Positions 17,053 to 25,638 of a stretch of DNA of 64,000 nucleotides are shown piece by piece. The notes beneath the pieces were generated by a model, which saw only the letters and a list, made by a program, of their open reading frames with translations, made no database searches and was not told the origin of the DNA. Source of the stretch: Rhodococcus sp. 14-1411-2a (GTDB taxonomy: Bacteria; Actinomycetota; Actinomycetes; Mycobacteriales; Mycobacteriaceae). The DNA lies in contig NZ_NPGA01000015.1 in assembly GCF_002259485.1 (NCBI RefSeq), positions 496,001-560,000 on the forward strand, written 5' to 3'. Numbering within the stretch: position 1 is the first letter of the stretch; each line of letters begins with the position of its first letter. Position numbers and translations under genes: made by a program.

Positions 17053-18243
17053 TCAGCCGCCCAGTGCGTCGTCGACGTCCCGGGCGCTGAGCACCTGATC
17101 CAGCACCAGCGCCGCACTGCCGATCACCCCGGAGAGGTCACCGTGGGTGGTGGCCTGGATGGTGAGGGCCTTGGTGGCCAGCGCGGTGGCGTTTCCGTAG
17201 ACGGTCTCGCGGAGGCCGGCGACGAAGATGTCGTAGGCGTTCGCCATGTCGCCGCCGACGATCAGGACCTCGGGGTTGAGTAGGTTGACGGCACCGGCCA
17301 GGGTTTCACCGATGTGGCGTCCGCTGTCGCGAATGAGTCTGCGTGCTTCGGGGTCGCCGCTCACCGCGAGATCGACGACGCCGCGAACGTGGCCCACTTC
17401 GCGGCCCTGCTCGTTGAGTGCGCGCACCAGAGCCCAGCCGCCCGCGATGGCTTCGAGGCAGCCGCTGTCGCCGCACCTGCACGCGACGCCTGCCGCGGCA
17501 GCGGTCTTGGTGTGGCCGAATTCGCCTGCAGCGCCCAATGATCCGCGCTGCAATGCGCCGCCCGCGACGATTCCGGCACCGAGGCCGGTCGAGGCCTTGA
17601 CGAGTAGGGCGTTCTGGAAGCGATCTCGATTGTCTCGACGTTCGGCCAGCACCATCGCGTTGGCGTCGTTGTCGAGAAATACCGGAGCCGACGTGGTGTC
17701 GGCGAAGAACGGTGCCAGCGGCACTCCGTCCCAGCCGTGCATGATCGGCGAGTCCAGGCTGCACCCTCGGTCGGTGTCGGCGGTGCCGGGGATGGACAGT
17801 CCGACGCCGAGGATGCGGTGGTCGGTCCGGTGCGATTCGTCGAGCAATGCCTGCAAGCGCTTGGTGATCTGCGGCATCAGCTCGTCCGGGCCGACGCCGA
17901 TTTCCTGATCGACGGTGTCGCTCGCGAGCAACTCGCCGCCGAGGGTGAACACGCCCAGCTGGGAGCGGCTGCGTCCGATCGCGGCGGCGAGCACCACACC
18001 GGCGTCGATGTCGAAGGACAGTCTCGCCGGGGGTCTACCGCCGGTGGAGTGCGTGTCCTCGGTTTCGATGACCAGGCCGAGCTCGGTGAGCGCGGCGACG
18101 CGGGAGGCGACGGCCGATCGCGACAGTCCGGTGATTCGGCCGAGCTCGGCACGAGTAGCTGCTTCCCCGTCGCGAATCAGAGCGAAAACCTCACCTGCCG
18201 TCGCAGGTGGAGCGCTCAGGCGCGGCATGGACATAGACGCCAT
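17053..18243 (-). CDS. ROK family transcriptional repressor
   Basis: This 396-residue protein has an N-terminal winged helix (about 15-75: TRAELGRITGLSRSAVASRVAALTELGLV, with the usual GGRPP wing). A ROK sugar-kinase-like domain follows, with FLDNDANAMVLAE, GLGAGIVAGGALQRGSLGAAGEFGH and the zinc motif CRCGDSGCLEAIAGG. ROK repressors of this layout bind sugars or sugar phosphates. It is divergent from edd-eda, with 133 bases between the start codons. A near-palindrome at 18287 lies between them, so it probably controls the Entner-Doudoroff genes and itself. A second ATG (MSMPRLS) two codons in is an alternative start. Confidence 0.9.
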   Translation of the reverse strand: MASMSMPRLSAPPATAGEVFALIRDGEAATRAELGRITGLSRSAVASRVAALTELGLVIETEDTHSTGGRPPARLSFDIDAGVVLAAAIGRSRSQLGVFTLGGELLASDTVDQEIGVGPDELMPQITKRLQALLDESHRTDHRILGVGLSIPGTADTDRGCSLDSPIMHGWDGVPLAPFFADTTSAPVFLDNDANAMVLAERRDNRDRFQNALLVKASTGLGAGIVAGGALQRGSLGAAGEFGHTKTAAAAGVACRCGDSGCLEAIAGGWALVRALNEQGREVGHVRGVVDLAVSGDPEARRLIRDSGRHIGETLAGAVNLLNPEVLIVGGDMANAYDIFVAGLRETVYGNATALATKALTIQATTHGDLSGVIGSAALVLDQVLSARDVDDALGG

Positions 18244-18286
18244 TCAACCAACTGGCAACTTTTACGGCAACAGCCTAAGAAGTGCC

Positions 18287-18311
18287 ACTTATAACTTTGA
18301 AAAGCATAAGT
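18287..18311. promoter_or_regulatory. Candidate ROK operator between the repressor gene and edd
   Basis: This is an imperfect 25-base palindrome. ACTTAT and ATAAGT form the arms, and TTT-N-AAA the core; nine of twelve positions pair. Read on the minus strand, it overlaps a TATAAG that could be the -10 of the repressor gene. Position and symmetry suggest a repressor site; this is inference. Confidence 0.5.
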
Positions 18312-18376
18312 TGGGTTGTCGATCGACCTAATGGGCCTTAGAGTGAGTGATGAGAGACCGAACATCGGAGATACTC

Positions 18377-20200
18377 ATGGACACACTCCATCCGGTCCTG
18401 CGTCAGGTCACCGACCGCATCGCAGACCGCAGCCAGTCCGACCGCACCACCTACCTCGCGCGAATCGCATCGGCCGGGGATCGAGGCCCGGCCCGTGGCC
18501 GCCTCGCCTGCGCCAATATCGCTCACGGCTTTGCAGCCTCCGGCAAGGCCGACAAACAGGCCCTGCGCGGCATGGTGAAGCCCAACATCGCGATCGTCTC
18601 CGCCTACAACGACATGCTCTCGGCACACAAGCCGTTCGAGACCTACCCCGCCGTGCTGAAGAAGTCGGTCATCGACGCCGGCGGCATCGCACAGTTCGCC
18701 GGTGGAGTTCCCGCCATGTGCGACGGCATCACGCAGGGCCGTGACGGCATGCAGCTCTCGCTGTTCAGCCGCGACATCATCGCGATGTCGACCGCAATCG
18801 CTTTGTCCCACGACATGTTCGACGCCACCCTGATGCTCGGGGTGTGCGACAAGATCGTCCCCGGAATGCTCATCGGCGCACTGAGTTTCGGTCATCTGCC
18901 TGCGGTGTTCGTGCCCGCCGGGCCGATGACCTCCGGACTTCCCAACGGGGAGAAGGCAAAAGCGCGCCAGCTCTACGCCGAGGGCAAGGTGGGGCGCGAG
19001 GCTCTGCTCGACGCCGAGGCCGCGTCGTATCACGGCAGTGGCACCTGCACGTTCTTCGGAACGGCCAATTCCAATCAGTTGCTCATGGAGGTCATGGGCC
19101 TGCACCTGCCGGGATCGTCGTTCGTCAACCCCGGAACCGCGATGCGCGACGCGTTGACCCGCGAGGCGGCGCACGTCGTCACCGGTCTGACGTCGTTGGG
19201 CGACAACTACACTCCGGTGGGGGAGGTCGTCGACGTCAAGTCGATCGTCAACGGCTGCGTCGCGTTGCTCGCCACCGGTGGTTCGACCAACCACACGATG
19301 CACCTCGTCGCCATCGCCAAAGCCGCCGGAATCACGCTGACGTGGCAGGACCTGTCGGATCTGTCGGCCGTCGTGCCGCTGATGGCCCGGATCTACCCGA
19401 ACGGCAAGGCCGACGTGAATCACTTCCACGCGGCCGGTGGACTCGGGTTCGTCATCGGGTCTCTGCTCGACGCCGGGTTGATGCACGAGGATGTGAAAAC
19501 CGTTGCCGGGCAGGGTCTACGGCGCTACACGCAAGAGCCGAAGCTCGACGGCGACGGGGTTATGTGGCAGGACGGTACTCGGATGAGCCACGACGACACC
19601 GTGTTACGAGGCGCGAACGAGCCGTTCAGCGCCGACGGCGGACTGAAGATGCTGACCGGGGCGATCGGCAAGTGCGTCATCAAGACTTCTGCACTGGCAC
19701 CCGAACATCGCGTGGTCACCGGACCGGCACGAGTGTTCGACGATCAAGCCGACTTCCTCGAGGCATTCGACGCAGGGCTACTCGACGGCGACTTCGTTGC
19801 CGTGCTGCGTTATCAGGGCCCGCAGGCCAACGGTATGCCCGAGTTGCACAAGCTCACCCCGGCTCTCGGAATTCTGCAGGACAAGGGACGGTCCGTCGCG
19901 CTGATCACGGACGGCCGAATGTCCGGTGCCTCCGGCAAAGTCGCTGCGGCAATTCACCTCACGCCCGAGGCCGCGAGTGGGGGACCGATCGCGAAAATTC
20001 TCGACGGTGACATCATCACTCTCGATTCCCTCGGTGGCACACTGTCGATCGACGTACCGCTCGACGAGTTCGAGGCACGGCCGGTCACCGGCCGAGCCTT
20101 GGACAAGGACGAGTGGTCCAGCACCGGTCGCGACTTGTTCTCGGGCATGCGTGCGCTCGTCGGCCCGGCCGACGAGGGTGCAATGTTCGTCATGCGCTGA
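18377..20200 (+). CDS. edd: 6-phosphogluconate dehydratase (Edd)
   Basis: Edd converts 6-phosphogluconate to 2-keto-3-deoxy-6-phosphogluconate, the first step of the Entner-Doudoroff pathway. The 607-residue protein starts [19 protein letters not shown] and shows IvD/Edd family blocks: [71 protein letters not shown] and [12 protein letters not shown]. Their cysteines ligate an iron-sulfur cluster. The Edd rather than IlvD branch is indicated by its length and the eda neighbour. I chose ATG 18377 because GGAG lies upstream. eda follows 29 bases later on the same strand. Confidence 0.96.
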   Translation: MDTLHPVLRQVTDRIADRSQSDRTTYLARIASAGDRGPARGRLACANIAHGFAASGKADKQALRGMVKPNIAIVSAYNDMLSAHKPFETYPAVLKKSVIDAGGIAQFAGGVPAMCDGITQGRDGMQLSLFSRDIIAMSTAIALSHDMFDATLMLGVCDKIVPGMLIGALSFGHLPAVFVPAGPMTSGLPNGEKAKARQLYAEGKVGREALLDAEAASYHGSGTCTFFGTANSNQLLMEVMGLHLPGSSFVNPGTAMRDALTREAAHVVTGLTSLGDNYTPVGEVVDVKSIVNGCVALLATGGSTNHTMHLVAIAKAAGITLTWQDLSDLSAVVPLMARIYPNGKADVNHFHAAGGLGFVIGSLLDAGLMHEDVKTVAGQGLRRYTQEPKLDGDGVMWQDGTRMSHDDTVLRGANEPFSADGGLKMLTGAIGKCVIKTSALAPEHRVVTGPARVFDDQADFLEAFDAGLLDGDFVAVLRYQGPQANGMPELHKLTPALGILQDKGRSVALITDGRMSGASGKVAAAIHLTPEAASGGPIAKILDGDIITLDSLGGTLSIDVPLDEFEARPVTGRALDKDEWSSTGRDLFSGMRALVGPADEGAMFVMR

Positions 20201-20229
20201 GCCCCGTAACTCCAGAAGAAGGTAAGAAC

Positions 20230-20859
20230 GTGACTGCATCTCTGCTCGACCGCGTCCCCGTCATCCCCGTCGTCGTCATCGAGAACCTCGATCATGCCGT
20301 TCCGATCGCCCGCGCCCTGGTGGCGGGCGGAGTGCCCGTCATCGAGCTGACCCTGCGGACACCGGTGGCCCTCGACGCCATCGAGCGCATCGCCGCCGAG
20401 GTCCCCGACATCCTCGTCGGTGCCGGCACCATCATCACTCCCGGCCAGGCCAAGCAGGCCGCAGATGCGGGCGCTCAGTTCCTGGTGTCGCCGGGCTGCA
20501 CTTCGGGATTGACCAAAGCCATGCGAGACACCGGGCTACCCCACTTGCCCGGTGCTGCAACGGTGTCCGAGGTGCTCACCCTCCTCGAAGCCGGCTACAC
20601 CGAGCTCAAGTTCTTCCCGGCCGAGGCGTCGGGCGGGGCGAACTTCCTGAAGTCGATCCACTCGCCGATCCCGGCCGCACGCTTCTGCCCGACGGGTGGA
20701 ATCTCGACCGCCAATGCGTCGACGTACCTGGCCCTGCCGAACGTCGGCTGCGTCGGGGGATCGTGGCTCACTCCGGGTTCGGCCGTCGCGCAGGAGGATT
20801 GGGACGCCGTCACTCGGTTGGCCGAGGCCACCTCGGCGCTGAAGACCCCAGCCCAGTAG
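20230..20859 (+). CDS. eda: 2-dehydro-3-deoxy-6-phosphogluconate aldolase (Eda)
   Basis: Eda splits KDPG into pyruvate and glyceraldehyde-3-phosphate, completing the Entner-Doudoroff pathway. The 209-residue protein has VPVIPVVVIENLDHAVPIARALVAGG, the catalytic-region GVPVIELTLRTP, GAGTIITPGQAKQAADAGAQFLVSPG, the Schiff-base lysine in ELKFFPAEASGG and the phosphate-binding CPTGGIS. The start is GTG 20230, behind AGAAGAAGG. It ends 19 bases before the end of the convergent SDR gene. Confidence 0.96.
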   Translation: MTASLLDRVPVIPVVVIENLDHAVPIARALVAGGVPVIELTLRTPVALDAIERIAAEVPDILVGAGTIITPGQAKQAADAGAQFLVSPGCTSGLTKAMRDTGLPHLPGAATVSEVLTLLEAGYTELKFFPAEASGGANFLKSIHSPIPAARFCPTGGISTANASTYLALPNVGCVGGSWLTPGSAVAQEDWDAVTRLAEATSALKTPAQ

Positions 20860-20878
20860 CGGTCTTCGGTGCGCGCGT

Positions 20879-21649
20879 TCATCCGCGGGTGACCGAGATG
20901 CCGCCGTCGACATAGAGCGTTGTGCCGTGCATCATCGCGGCGTCGTCGGAGACCAAGAACAACACACCGTTCGCGATGTCCTGGGGCGAAAGGACAGTGC
21001 CTGCAGGCGTTCCGGCTGTCATGGCGTCCAACACCTCCCGCGCATCCTCGTTGCCCGGCGTCAGCGTCGCACCGGGTGCAAGGGCGTTCACCCGCACGCC
21101 GCGTGGACCGAACTCGGCGGCCCAACTTCGCGTGAGTTGTTCGTCGGCGGCCTTGGTTGCGGAGTACATCGCGGCGAACGGGCTCCCCATCGTGGCCATC
21201 CACGATCCGATGTTCACGATGACGCCGCTCCCACGCTCGGCCATGGCCGGTGCGAGTTCACCGACCAGCACGTGTGGGGCCCGTACGTTGACGGCGAGCA
21301 TGGCGTCGAGTTGGTCGTCGGGAAGGTCGGCCGTCGCGGTGGCCGGATAGATACCGGCGTTGTTGATCAGAATGTCGACTCGGCCCCCGAGTGCAGCGGT
21401 AGCGACGCCCGCGAACCCGCGGATGTCCTGGTAGCTGCCGGAGAGGTCCACCGGCACGAAACTCGCGGTGCCGCCGGCCGCGGAGATTCGATCGACCACC
21501 GCCGAACCCTTCGCGGAGTCGCGGCCGCTGACGACGATCGATGCTCCGTGCGCGGCGAGAGTCGAGGCGATTGCGGCACCGATACCGCTGGTGGATCCGG
21601 TGATGACGGCGGTCCGTCCGGAAAGTCGCTGTGATGCAAAAGAAGTCAT
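20879..21649 (-). CDS. SDR family oxidoreductase
   Basis: This is a classical short-chain dehydrogenase of 256 residues. The nucleotide-binding motif is TGSTSGIGAAIA (residues about 17-28). NNAG follows in ILINNAGIYP, then the catalytic Ser in IGSWMATMGS and YSATK (Tyr and Lys). The C-terminal VDGG motif reads LYVDGGISVTRG. The substrate is unknown. The ATG at 21649 lies inside the palindrome CATGACGTCATG and has no clear Shine-Dalgarno sequence. It is divergent from an XRE-MmyB regulator that probably controls it. A longer in-frame opening to 22102 runs antisense through that regulator and is not real. Confidence 0.9.
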   Translation of the reverse strand: MTSFASQRLSGRTAVITGSTSGIGAAIASTLAAHGASIVVSGRDSAKGSAVVDRISAAGGTASFVPVDLSGSYQDIRGFAGVATAALGGRVDILINNAGIYPATATADLPDDQLDAMLAVNVRAPHVLVGELAPAMAERGSGVIVNIGSWMATMGSPFAAMYSATKAADEQLTRSWAAEFGPRGVRVNALAPGATLTPGNEDAREVLDAMTAGTPAGTVLSPQDIANGVLFLVSDDAAMMHGTTLYVDGGISVTRG

Positions 21650-21695
21650 GACGTCATGTCTACGGGCGCTGAAGACGGCGAACCAGGCGTCACTC

Positions 21696-21705
21696 GACCT
21701 AGGTC
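21696..21705. promoter_or_regulatory. Candidate operator between SDR and XRE-MmyB genes
   Basis: The 10-base perfect palindrome GACCTAGGTC lies midway in the 102-base divergent gap. A second perfect palindrome, CATGACGTCATG (21647-21658), covers the SDR start codon. Either could bind the divergent helix-turn-helix protein. The evidence is symmetry and position only. Confidence 0.4.
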
Positions 21706-21751
21706 TGGCATGACCAGGCTGGCAACCATCGGTGTCGCTACTGTGGGATTC

Positions 21752-22588
21752 GTGAGCAACGACAGGTCCGCCCTCAGCGCGTTTCTGCGTGATCGGCGCG
21801 ACCGCATCACCCCCACCGAGGCCGGACTGCGCACGTATCCCGGTACTCGACGAGTGCCTGGACTGCGGCGGGAAGAACTTGCTGCGATGGCCGGAGTGAG
21901 CCCGGACTACTACAGCAAGCTCGAACAGGGTCGGCAGGCGAACGTCTCGATCGAGGTGCTGCGAGCGATCGCTCGGGCATTGAAGTTGAACGAGGTGGAG
22001 TCGGCTCATCTGCTCGACCTTGCATCTCCCGCCGGATCCGTCGATGACGCCACCGAGCGACCGGATCCGGGATTGCTCCAGGTGATGAGGACGCTCGATC
22101 ACGTTCCGGTGCTGTTACTGGGGCGTTCGGGCACCATCCTGGCCAGCAACGCATTGGTTCGATCGGTGCTGAGTTTGCCGTCGGCGGCTGGAGAATCGCT
22201 GTTCGACTATCTGTTTCGCAATCCCATCGCCCGCGAGCGAATCGTCAACTGGTCGCAGTTCGCGGCCGCCGCGGTCGCCAATCTGCGCCGCGACCTCGCC
22301 CGTCGACCCGGGGACGGTGTGCTCACTGCGTTGATCGACGAATTGCGTTCCAGTGAGCCGTGTTTCGAGCAATGGTGGAGCGACCACGAGGTTCGAGAAT
22401 TCGAGCGTGCAACAAAGATCATCCAGCATCCGGCGGCGGGGACCCTCGAATTCGGTATCGAGTTTCTGACCGCGCCCAGCGAGCCGGGGCAGAGTCTCAT
22501 CGTCTACACGGTCGAGGACGGGTCGAGCACCGCCAAGATCCTGCCGATCCTGGCGAGCTGGGACCCCAATTCGGCAATCACCACCTGA
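21752..22588 (+). CDS. XRE-type regulator with MmyB-like ligand domain
   Basis: The helix-turn-helix lies at about residues 8-70: LSAFLRDRRDRITP, RRVPGLRREELAAMAGVSPDYYSKLEQGR. The GLRREELA...YY..LEQG pattern is typical of the actinobacterial XRE-MmyB family. The rest is the MmyB-like PAS domain with VLLLGRSGTILASNALVRSV and the C-terminal block ...HPAAGTLEFGIEFL. Such proteins usually control the divergent SDR gene, and here the neighbour fits. I prefer GTG 21752 (VSNDRSALSAF, 278 residues); 32 codons further upstream are open but cover the promoter region. Confidence 0.88.
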   Translation: MSNDRSALSAFLRDRRDRITPTEAGLRTYPGTRRVPGLRREELAAMAGVSPDYYSKLEQGRQANVSIEVLRAIARALKLNEVESAHLLDLASPAGSVDDATERPDPGLLQVMRTLDHVPVLLLGRSGTILASNALVRSVLSLPSAAGESLFDYLFRNPIARERIVNWSQFAAAAVANLRRDLARRPGDGVLTALIDELRSSEPCFEQWWSDHEVREFERATKIIQHPAAGTLEFGIEFLTAPSEPGQSLIVYTVEDGSSTAKILPILASWDPNSAITT

Positions 22589-22676
22589 ACTCGAGATCGA
22601 CCGGATTCGTTTCGATGGAACCCGACGCGTCGGTGCGGCGTCCTACTAGCTGTCCGTCATCGAACAATCGGGGGAA

Positions 22677-22997
22677 ATGATCGTGTCGAATCCGTACGAG
22701 CAGTCGGAGTTCCAGCAGCCCTATCCGGCAGCGCAGTCCTATGTGCAGGCACCGACTCTGCCGTCGTCCAATGCGGGATGGGCCGTCGTCGCCATCATCT
22801 TCTTCTGGCCGTTGGCCATCCCGGCCTTCAATCACGCACTCAAGGTGCACCCGCTGTGGATGATGGGGGACGCTCAGGGCGCGCTCTATTCGTCGAATCG
22901 TGCCGGGTTCTTCGGCAAGCTGTCGCTGGGGATATTGGTCGTCCTCATAGTTCTGTACTTCGCCTTCATTGCACTGGTCGTCGCGAACTCGTACTAG
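22677..22997 (+). CDS. CD225/dispanin family small membrane protein
   Basis: This 106-residue protein has a Pro/Gln/Tyr-rich cytoplasmic start (NPYEQSEFQQPYPAAQ). It then has the two-segment dispanin pattern: SSNAGWAVVAIIFFWPLAIPAFNHALKV, the loop HPLWMMGDAQGALYSSNRAGFFGK, and LGILVVLIVLYFAFIALVV. The A-x-V-x-x-L-W-x-x-G-D-x-x-G-A spacing matches the CD225 family, of unknown function in bacteria. The start is ATG 22677, with GGGGGAA seven bases upstream. It stands alone between the XRE-MmyB gene and ychF. Confidence 0.75.
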   Translation: MIVSNPYEQSEFQQPYPAAQSYVQAPTLPSSNAGWAVVAIIFFWPLAIPAFNHALKVHPLWMMGDAQGALYSSNRAGFFGKLSLGILVVLIVLYFAFIALVVANSY

Positions 22998-23105
22998 GTC
23001 CCGACAGTTCACCTCGACGTAGCTCAGGTTTCTCGCATCGCGGGCGTGGGCAGAGAGTCCGATCCGGATCGTGCCCGCGCTGACGTGGTTGTGTCGCCGC
23101 CCAGG

Positions 23106-23133
23106 GTGCCCGGCCTCGTCGCTGGCCGGGCAC
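23106..23133 (+). terminator. GC-rich hairpin between dispanin gene and ychF
   Basis: The arms GTGCCCGGCC and GGCCGGGCAC form a perfect 10-bp stem with an eight-base loop. There is no T-run after it, as is common for high-GC actinobacterial terminators. It lies 109 bases after the dispanin stop and 42 bases before ychF, so it may also act in the ychF leader. Confidence 0.5.
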
Positions 23134-23174
23134 TGTCCGAGCTGGTGGTGTCGTCAAAGTAGACTCCATAGACC

Positions 23175-24254
23175 GTGAGCCTCACCCTCGGAATCGTCGG
23201 ACTGCCCAACGTCGGCAAGTCCACCCTCTTCAATGCACTGACCAACAACGATGTGCTGGCCGCGAACTATCCGTTCGCCACCATCGAGCCCAACGTCGGT
23301 GTGGTCGCGCTGCCGGATCCCCGGCTCGAGAAGCTGGCCGAGGTGTTCGGTTCGGAGAAGCTCGTGCCCGCGCTGGTGTCGTTCGTCGACATCGCCGGCA
23401 TCGTCAAGGGTGCGTCCGAGGGCGCAGGACTGGGCAACAAGTTCCTCGCCAACATTCGTGAAGCCGACGCCATCTGCCAGGTCGTTCGTGTCTTCGCCGA
23501 CGACGACGTGGTGCACGTCGACGGTCGCGTCGACCCGACCGCCGATATCGAGGTCATCGAAACCGAACTCGCTATTGCCGATCTGCAGACGCTGGAGAAG
23601 GCCATCCCGCGCCTCGAGAAAGAGGTGCGGATCAAGAAGGATCGCAAGCCTGCACTCGATGCGGCCCTGGCAGCACAGGCTGTACTGAACGACGGTAAGA
23701 CGCTGTTCTCGGCCAAGGCGAAGCTGGACTTCGAGCTGCTCGGTGAATTCCAGCTGCTCACCACCAAGCCGTTCCTCTACGTCTTCAACGCCGACGAGTC
23801 GGTGCTCACCGACGATGCGAAGATCGGCGAACTCGCTCGCCTCGTCGCTCCCGCCGACGCCGTGTTCCTCGACGCCAAGATCGAATCCGAGTTGCTCGAA
23901 CTCGACAAGGAATCGGCAGCGGAACTGCTCGAATCCGTCGGACAGACCGAGCCCGGTCTCGACGCCCTCGCCCGCGCCGGCTTCCACACTCTCGGTCTGC
24001 AGACCTACCTCACCGCAGGCCCGAAAGAGGCTCGCGCGTGGACAATTCATCGTGGTGACACCGCACCGCAGGCAGCGGGCGTCATTCACACCGACTTCGA
24101 GCGCGGCTTCATCAAGGCCGAAATCGTCTCCTTCGACGACCTCGTCGCCGCGGGTTCCATGGCCTCGGCCAAGGCTGCGGGCAAGGTGCGCATCGAGGGC
24201 AAGGACTACGTCATGTCCGACGGCGATGTGGTGGAGTTCCGCTTCAACGTCTGA
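23175..24254 (+). CDS. ychF: Redox-regulated ATPase YchF (Obg-like)
   Basis: YchF is a ribosome-associated P-loop ATPase (OLA1 family) linked to stress responses. The 359-residue protein has GIVGLPNVGKSTLFNALT (P-loop), ANYPFATIEPNVGVV (G2), DIAGIVKGASEGAGLGNKFL (G3) and NADES in place of NKxD. That last change explains ATP rather than GTP preference in the family. A coiled-coil arm (about 130-200) and a C-terminal TGS domain (GPKEARAWTIHRGDTAPQAAGVIH, DYVMSDGDVVEFRFNV) complete it. The start is GTG 23175. The equivalent mycobacterial gene (Rv1112) follows the DUF6542 gene. Confidence 0.97.
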   Translation: MSLTLGIVGLPNVGKSTLFNALTNNDVLAANYPFATIEPNVGVVALPDPRLEKLAEVFGSEKLVPALVSFVDIAGIVKGASEGAGLGNKFLANIREADAICQVVRVFADDDVVHVDGRVDPTADIEVIETELAIADLQTLEKAIPRLEKEVRIKKDRKPALDAALAAQAVLNDGKTLFSAKAKLDFELLGEFQLLTTKPFLYVFNADESVLTDDAKIGELARLVAPADAVFLDAKIESELLELDKESAAELLESVGQTEPGLDALARAGFHTLGLQTYLTAGPKEARAWTIHRGDTAPQAAGVIHTDFERGFIKAEIVSFDDLVAAGSMASAKAAGKVRIEGKDYVMSDGDVVEFRFNV

Positions 24255-24300
24255 TCGACGAATCCGCCGAATCGGTGGCGCAGTACGACCGCGTGTCGGA

Positions 24301-24469
24301 TATTCTTACCGCGGTGGTACGCGCCACCGACTGCGCTTCCACGTGGCAACCACGTGAATCATCGAGGAGAGGCCTGACCAGCTCAGGACATGTCCGGATG
24401 GGGTGCGGCGCAGGAATGCGCCATCTTCATTCCGCCGATGCCCGACATCGGTTGACGAGAGGACATGAC
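24301..24469 (+). promoter_or_regulatory. Hairpin-rich leader before the DUF1801 gene
   Basis: A TATTCT at 24301-24306 could be a -10 element. After it come five short stem-loops in a row. They are CGGTGG/CCACCG (24312-24329), CACGTGG/CCACGTG with a CAA loop (24340-24356), CCTGA/TCAGG (24373-24387), GGAATG/CATTCC (24413-24433) and CCGATG/CATCGG (24435-24451). A GAGAGG ribosome site and the ATG at 24470 follow. It may be a structured 5' leader or contain a small RNA. No known riboswitch class was recognised. Confidence 0.4.
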
Positions 24470-24823
24470 ATGTCGTCGAAGGACGAGAAGAACCTGACTC
24501 AGGTGATCGAGAAGATCTCGAAGATGGACGAACCGCGGCGTTCGGTCATGCAGCGTGTGCACGACATCATCGTGTCCGCGGCCCCGACATTGAAGCCGCG
24601 GATCTGGTACGGAATGCCCGCCTATGCGAAGTCGGCGAGCACGCCGGCGCTTGTGACACTGCGCAACGACGATCGATTGAATCTGGCCATCACCGAGAAG
24701 GCGGCATTTCACGCTGCCGGTGGTGCGGACGGGCAATTGATGCCGGCGGCGTGGTATTTCGAGACTGTGGACGACGCTACGGCGCAGCGTATCGCCGAGA
24801 TCGTTCGTTCTGTCGTCGACTGA
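24470..24823 (+). CDS. DUF1801 domain protein (YdhG-like)
   Basis: This 117-residue cytoplasmic protein is of unknown function, in the DUF1801 family (the fold of the Bacillus iron-chaperone-like YdhG). Features are KISKMDEPRRSVMQRVHDIIVSAAPTLKPRIWYGMPAYAK, LVTLRNDDRLNLAITEKAAF and a C-terminal helix (AQRIAEIVRSVVD). The W-Y-G-M-P-A-Y core is characteristic. I chose ATG 24470, with GAGAGG nine bases upstream; the longer open frame to 24275 covers the structured leader. It is followed by a strong hairpin at 24843. Confidence 0.78.
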   Translation: MSSKDEKNLTQVIEKISKMDEPRRSVMQRVHDIIVSAAPTLKPRIWYGMPAYAKSASTPALVTLRNDDRLNLAITEKAAFHAAGGADGQLMPAAWYFETVDDATAQRIAEIVRSVVD

Positions 24824-24842
24824 GCGAGCACGCTCGGTAGAC

Positions 24843-24882
24843 CGAGGGTCCCGGGGGGACAACGAGGCTCACGGGACCCTCG
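24843..24882 (+). terminator. Terminator-like hairpin after the DUF1801 gene
   Basis: The perfect 11-bp arms CGAGGGTCCCG (24843-24853) and CGGGACCCTCG (24872-24882) enclose an 18-base loop, 20 bases after the stop codon. There is no T-run. Confidence 0.6.
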
Positions 24883-24996
24883 CCGTGACGGAAGATCCAA
24901 CAGGTCCGTGGTGGCGTGATCTGCGAGTGGGGCGTCGTCGTCTGCGCCGCCCACCGATGCTGACTACGCTCCGAATCAGACGATAGGAGAACGTGA

Positions 24997-25614
24997 ATGG
25001 GTCTGCAGGAACTCGAGGCATTGGTGCACCGAACCGCCACTGCTGGGGAACCTTTCGAGCGGGGAGCCGACGAGGCGGAGCAGGCATATTTGTCTTCGCT
25101 TGCGGCACGGCCGAGTACGAAGCTGATCTGTGAGATCGGGTTCAATGCCGGTTTCTCGAGTTGGGCGTTCCTCGACGCATCACCCGACACGACCGTCGTG
25201 TCCTTCGACCTGGCCGCCTATGCCTACAGCGACGCCGCGAAAGCCCATATCGACGAACACTTTCCGGGCCGCCACACCCTGATTCAGGGTGACTCGCACA
25301 CCACCATCGCGGCCTACGCGAAGGAACACCCGGACATGCGGTTCGACGTCATCTTCATCGACGGAGACCACTCGGTGGAGGGTGCTCGCGCAGACCTCGA
25401 CGATCTACGTGCGCTCGCTACCGCAGAATCGGTCGTGATCATGGACGACATCACCCCGTGGCTCTGGTTCGGCGAAGGCCCCACTCAGGCGTGGCAGGAC
25501 GCGGTCGAAGAGGGTCGGATTCTGCACACGCAGTACTTCCGCGACGGGGAACCTGTCGACGCGGTGACACCTCCGGCCGCTCGCGCCTGGGCCGAGGGCC
25601 GTTACCCCTTCTGA
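24997..25614 (+). CDS. Class I SAM-dependent methyltransferase (Methyltransf_24 type)
   Basis: This 205-residue Rossmann-fold methyltransferase has motif I CEIGFNAGFSSWAFLDASP (about 46-64), the acidic strand end VVSFDLAAYAYS, and the metal-site-like region FDVIFIDGDHSVEGARADLDDLRALA. MDDITPWLWFGEGPTQAW follows. The IDGDHSYEG-type motif is typical of cephalosporin hydroxylase-like and caffeoyl-CoA-type methyltransferases acting on glycans or secondary metabolites. AGGAG lies before ATG 24997. It converges on a pyruvyl transferase and a glycosyltransferase, so a sugar substrate is plausible but unproven. Confidence 0.82.
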   Translation: MGLQELEALVHRTATAGEPFERGADEAEQAYLSSLAARPSTKLICEIGFNAGFSSWAFLDASPDTTVVSFDLAAYAYSDAAKAHIDEHFPGRHTLIQGDSHTTIAAYAKEHPDMRFDVIFIDGDHSVEGARADLDDLRALATAESVVIMDDITPWLWFGEGPTQAWQDAVEEGRILHTQYFRDGEPVDAVTPPAARAWAEGRYPF

Positions 25615-25638
25615 CCTCCCCGCGGTGTCGACCAGCGT

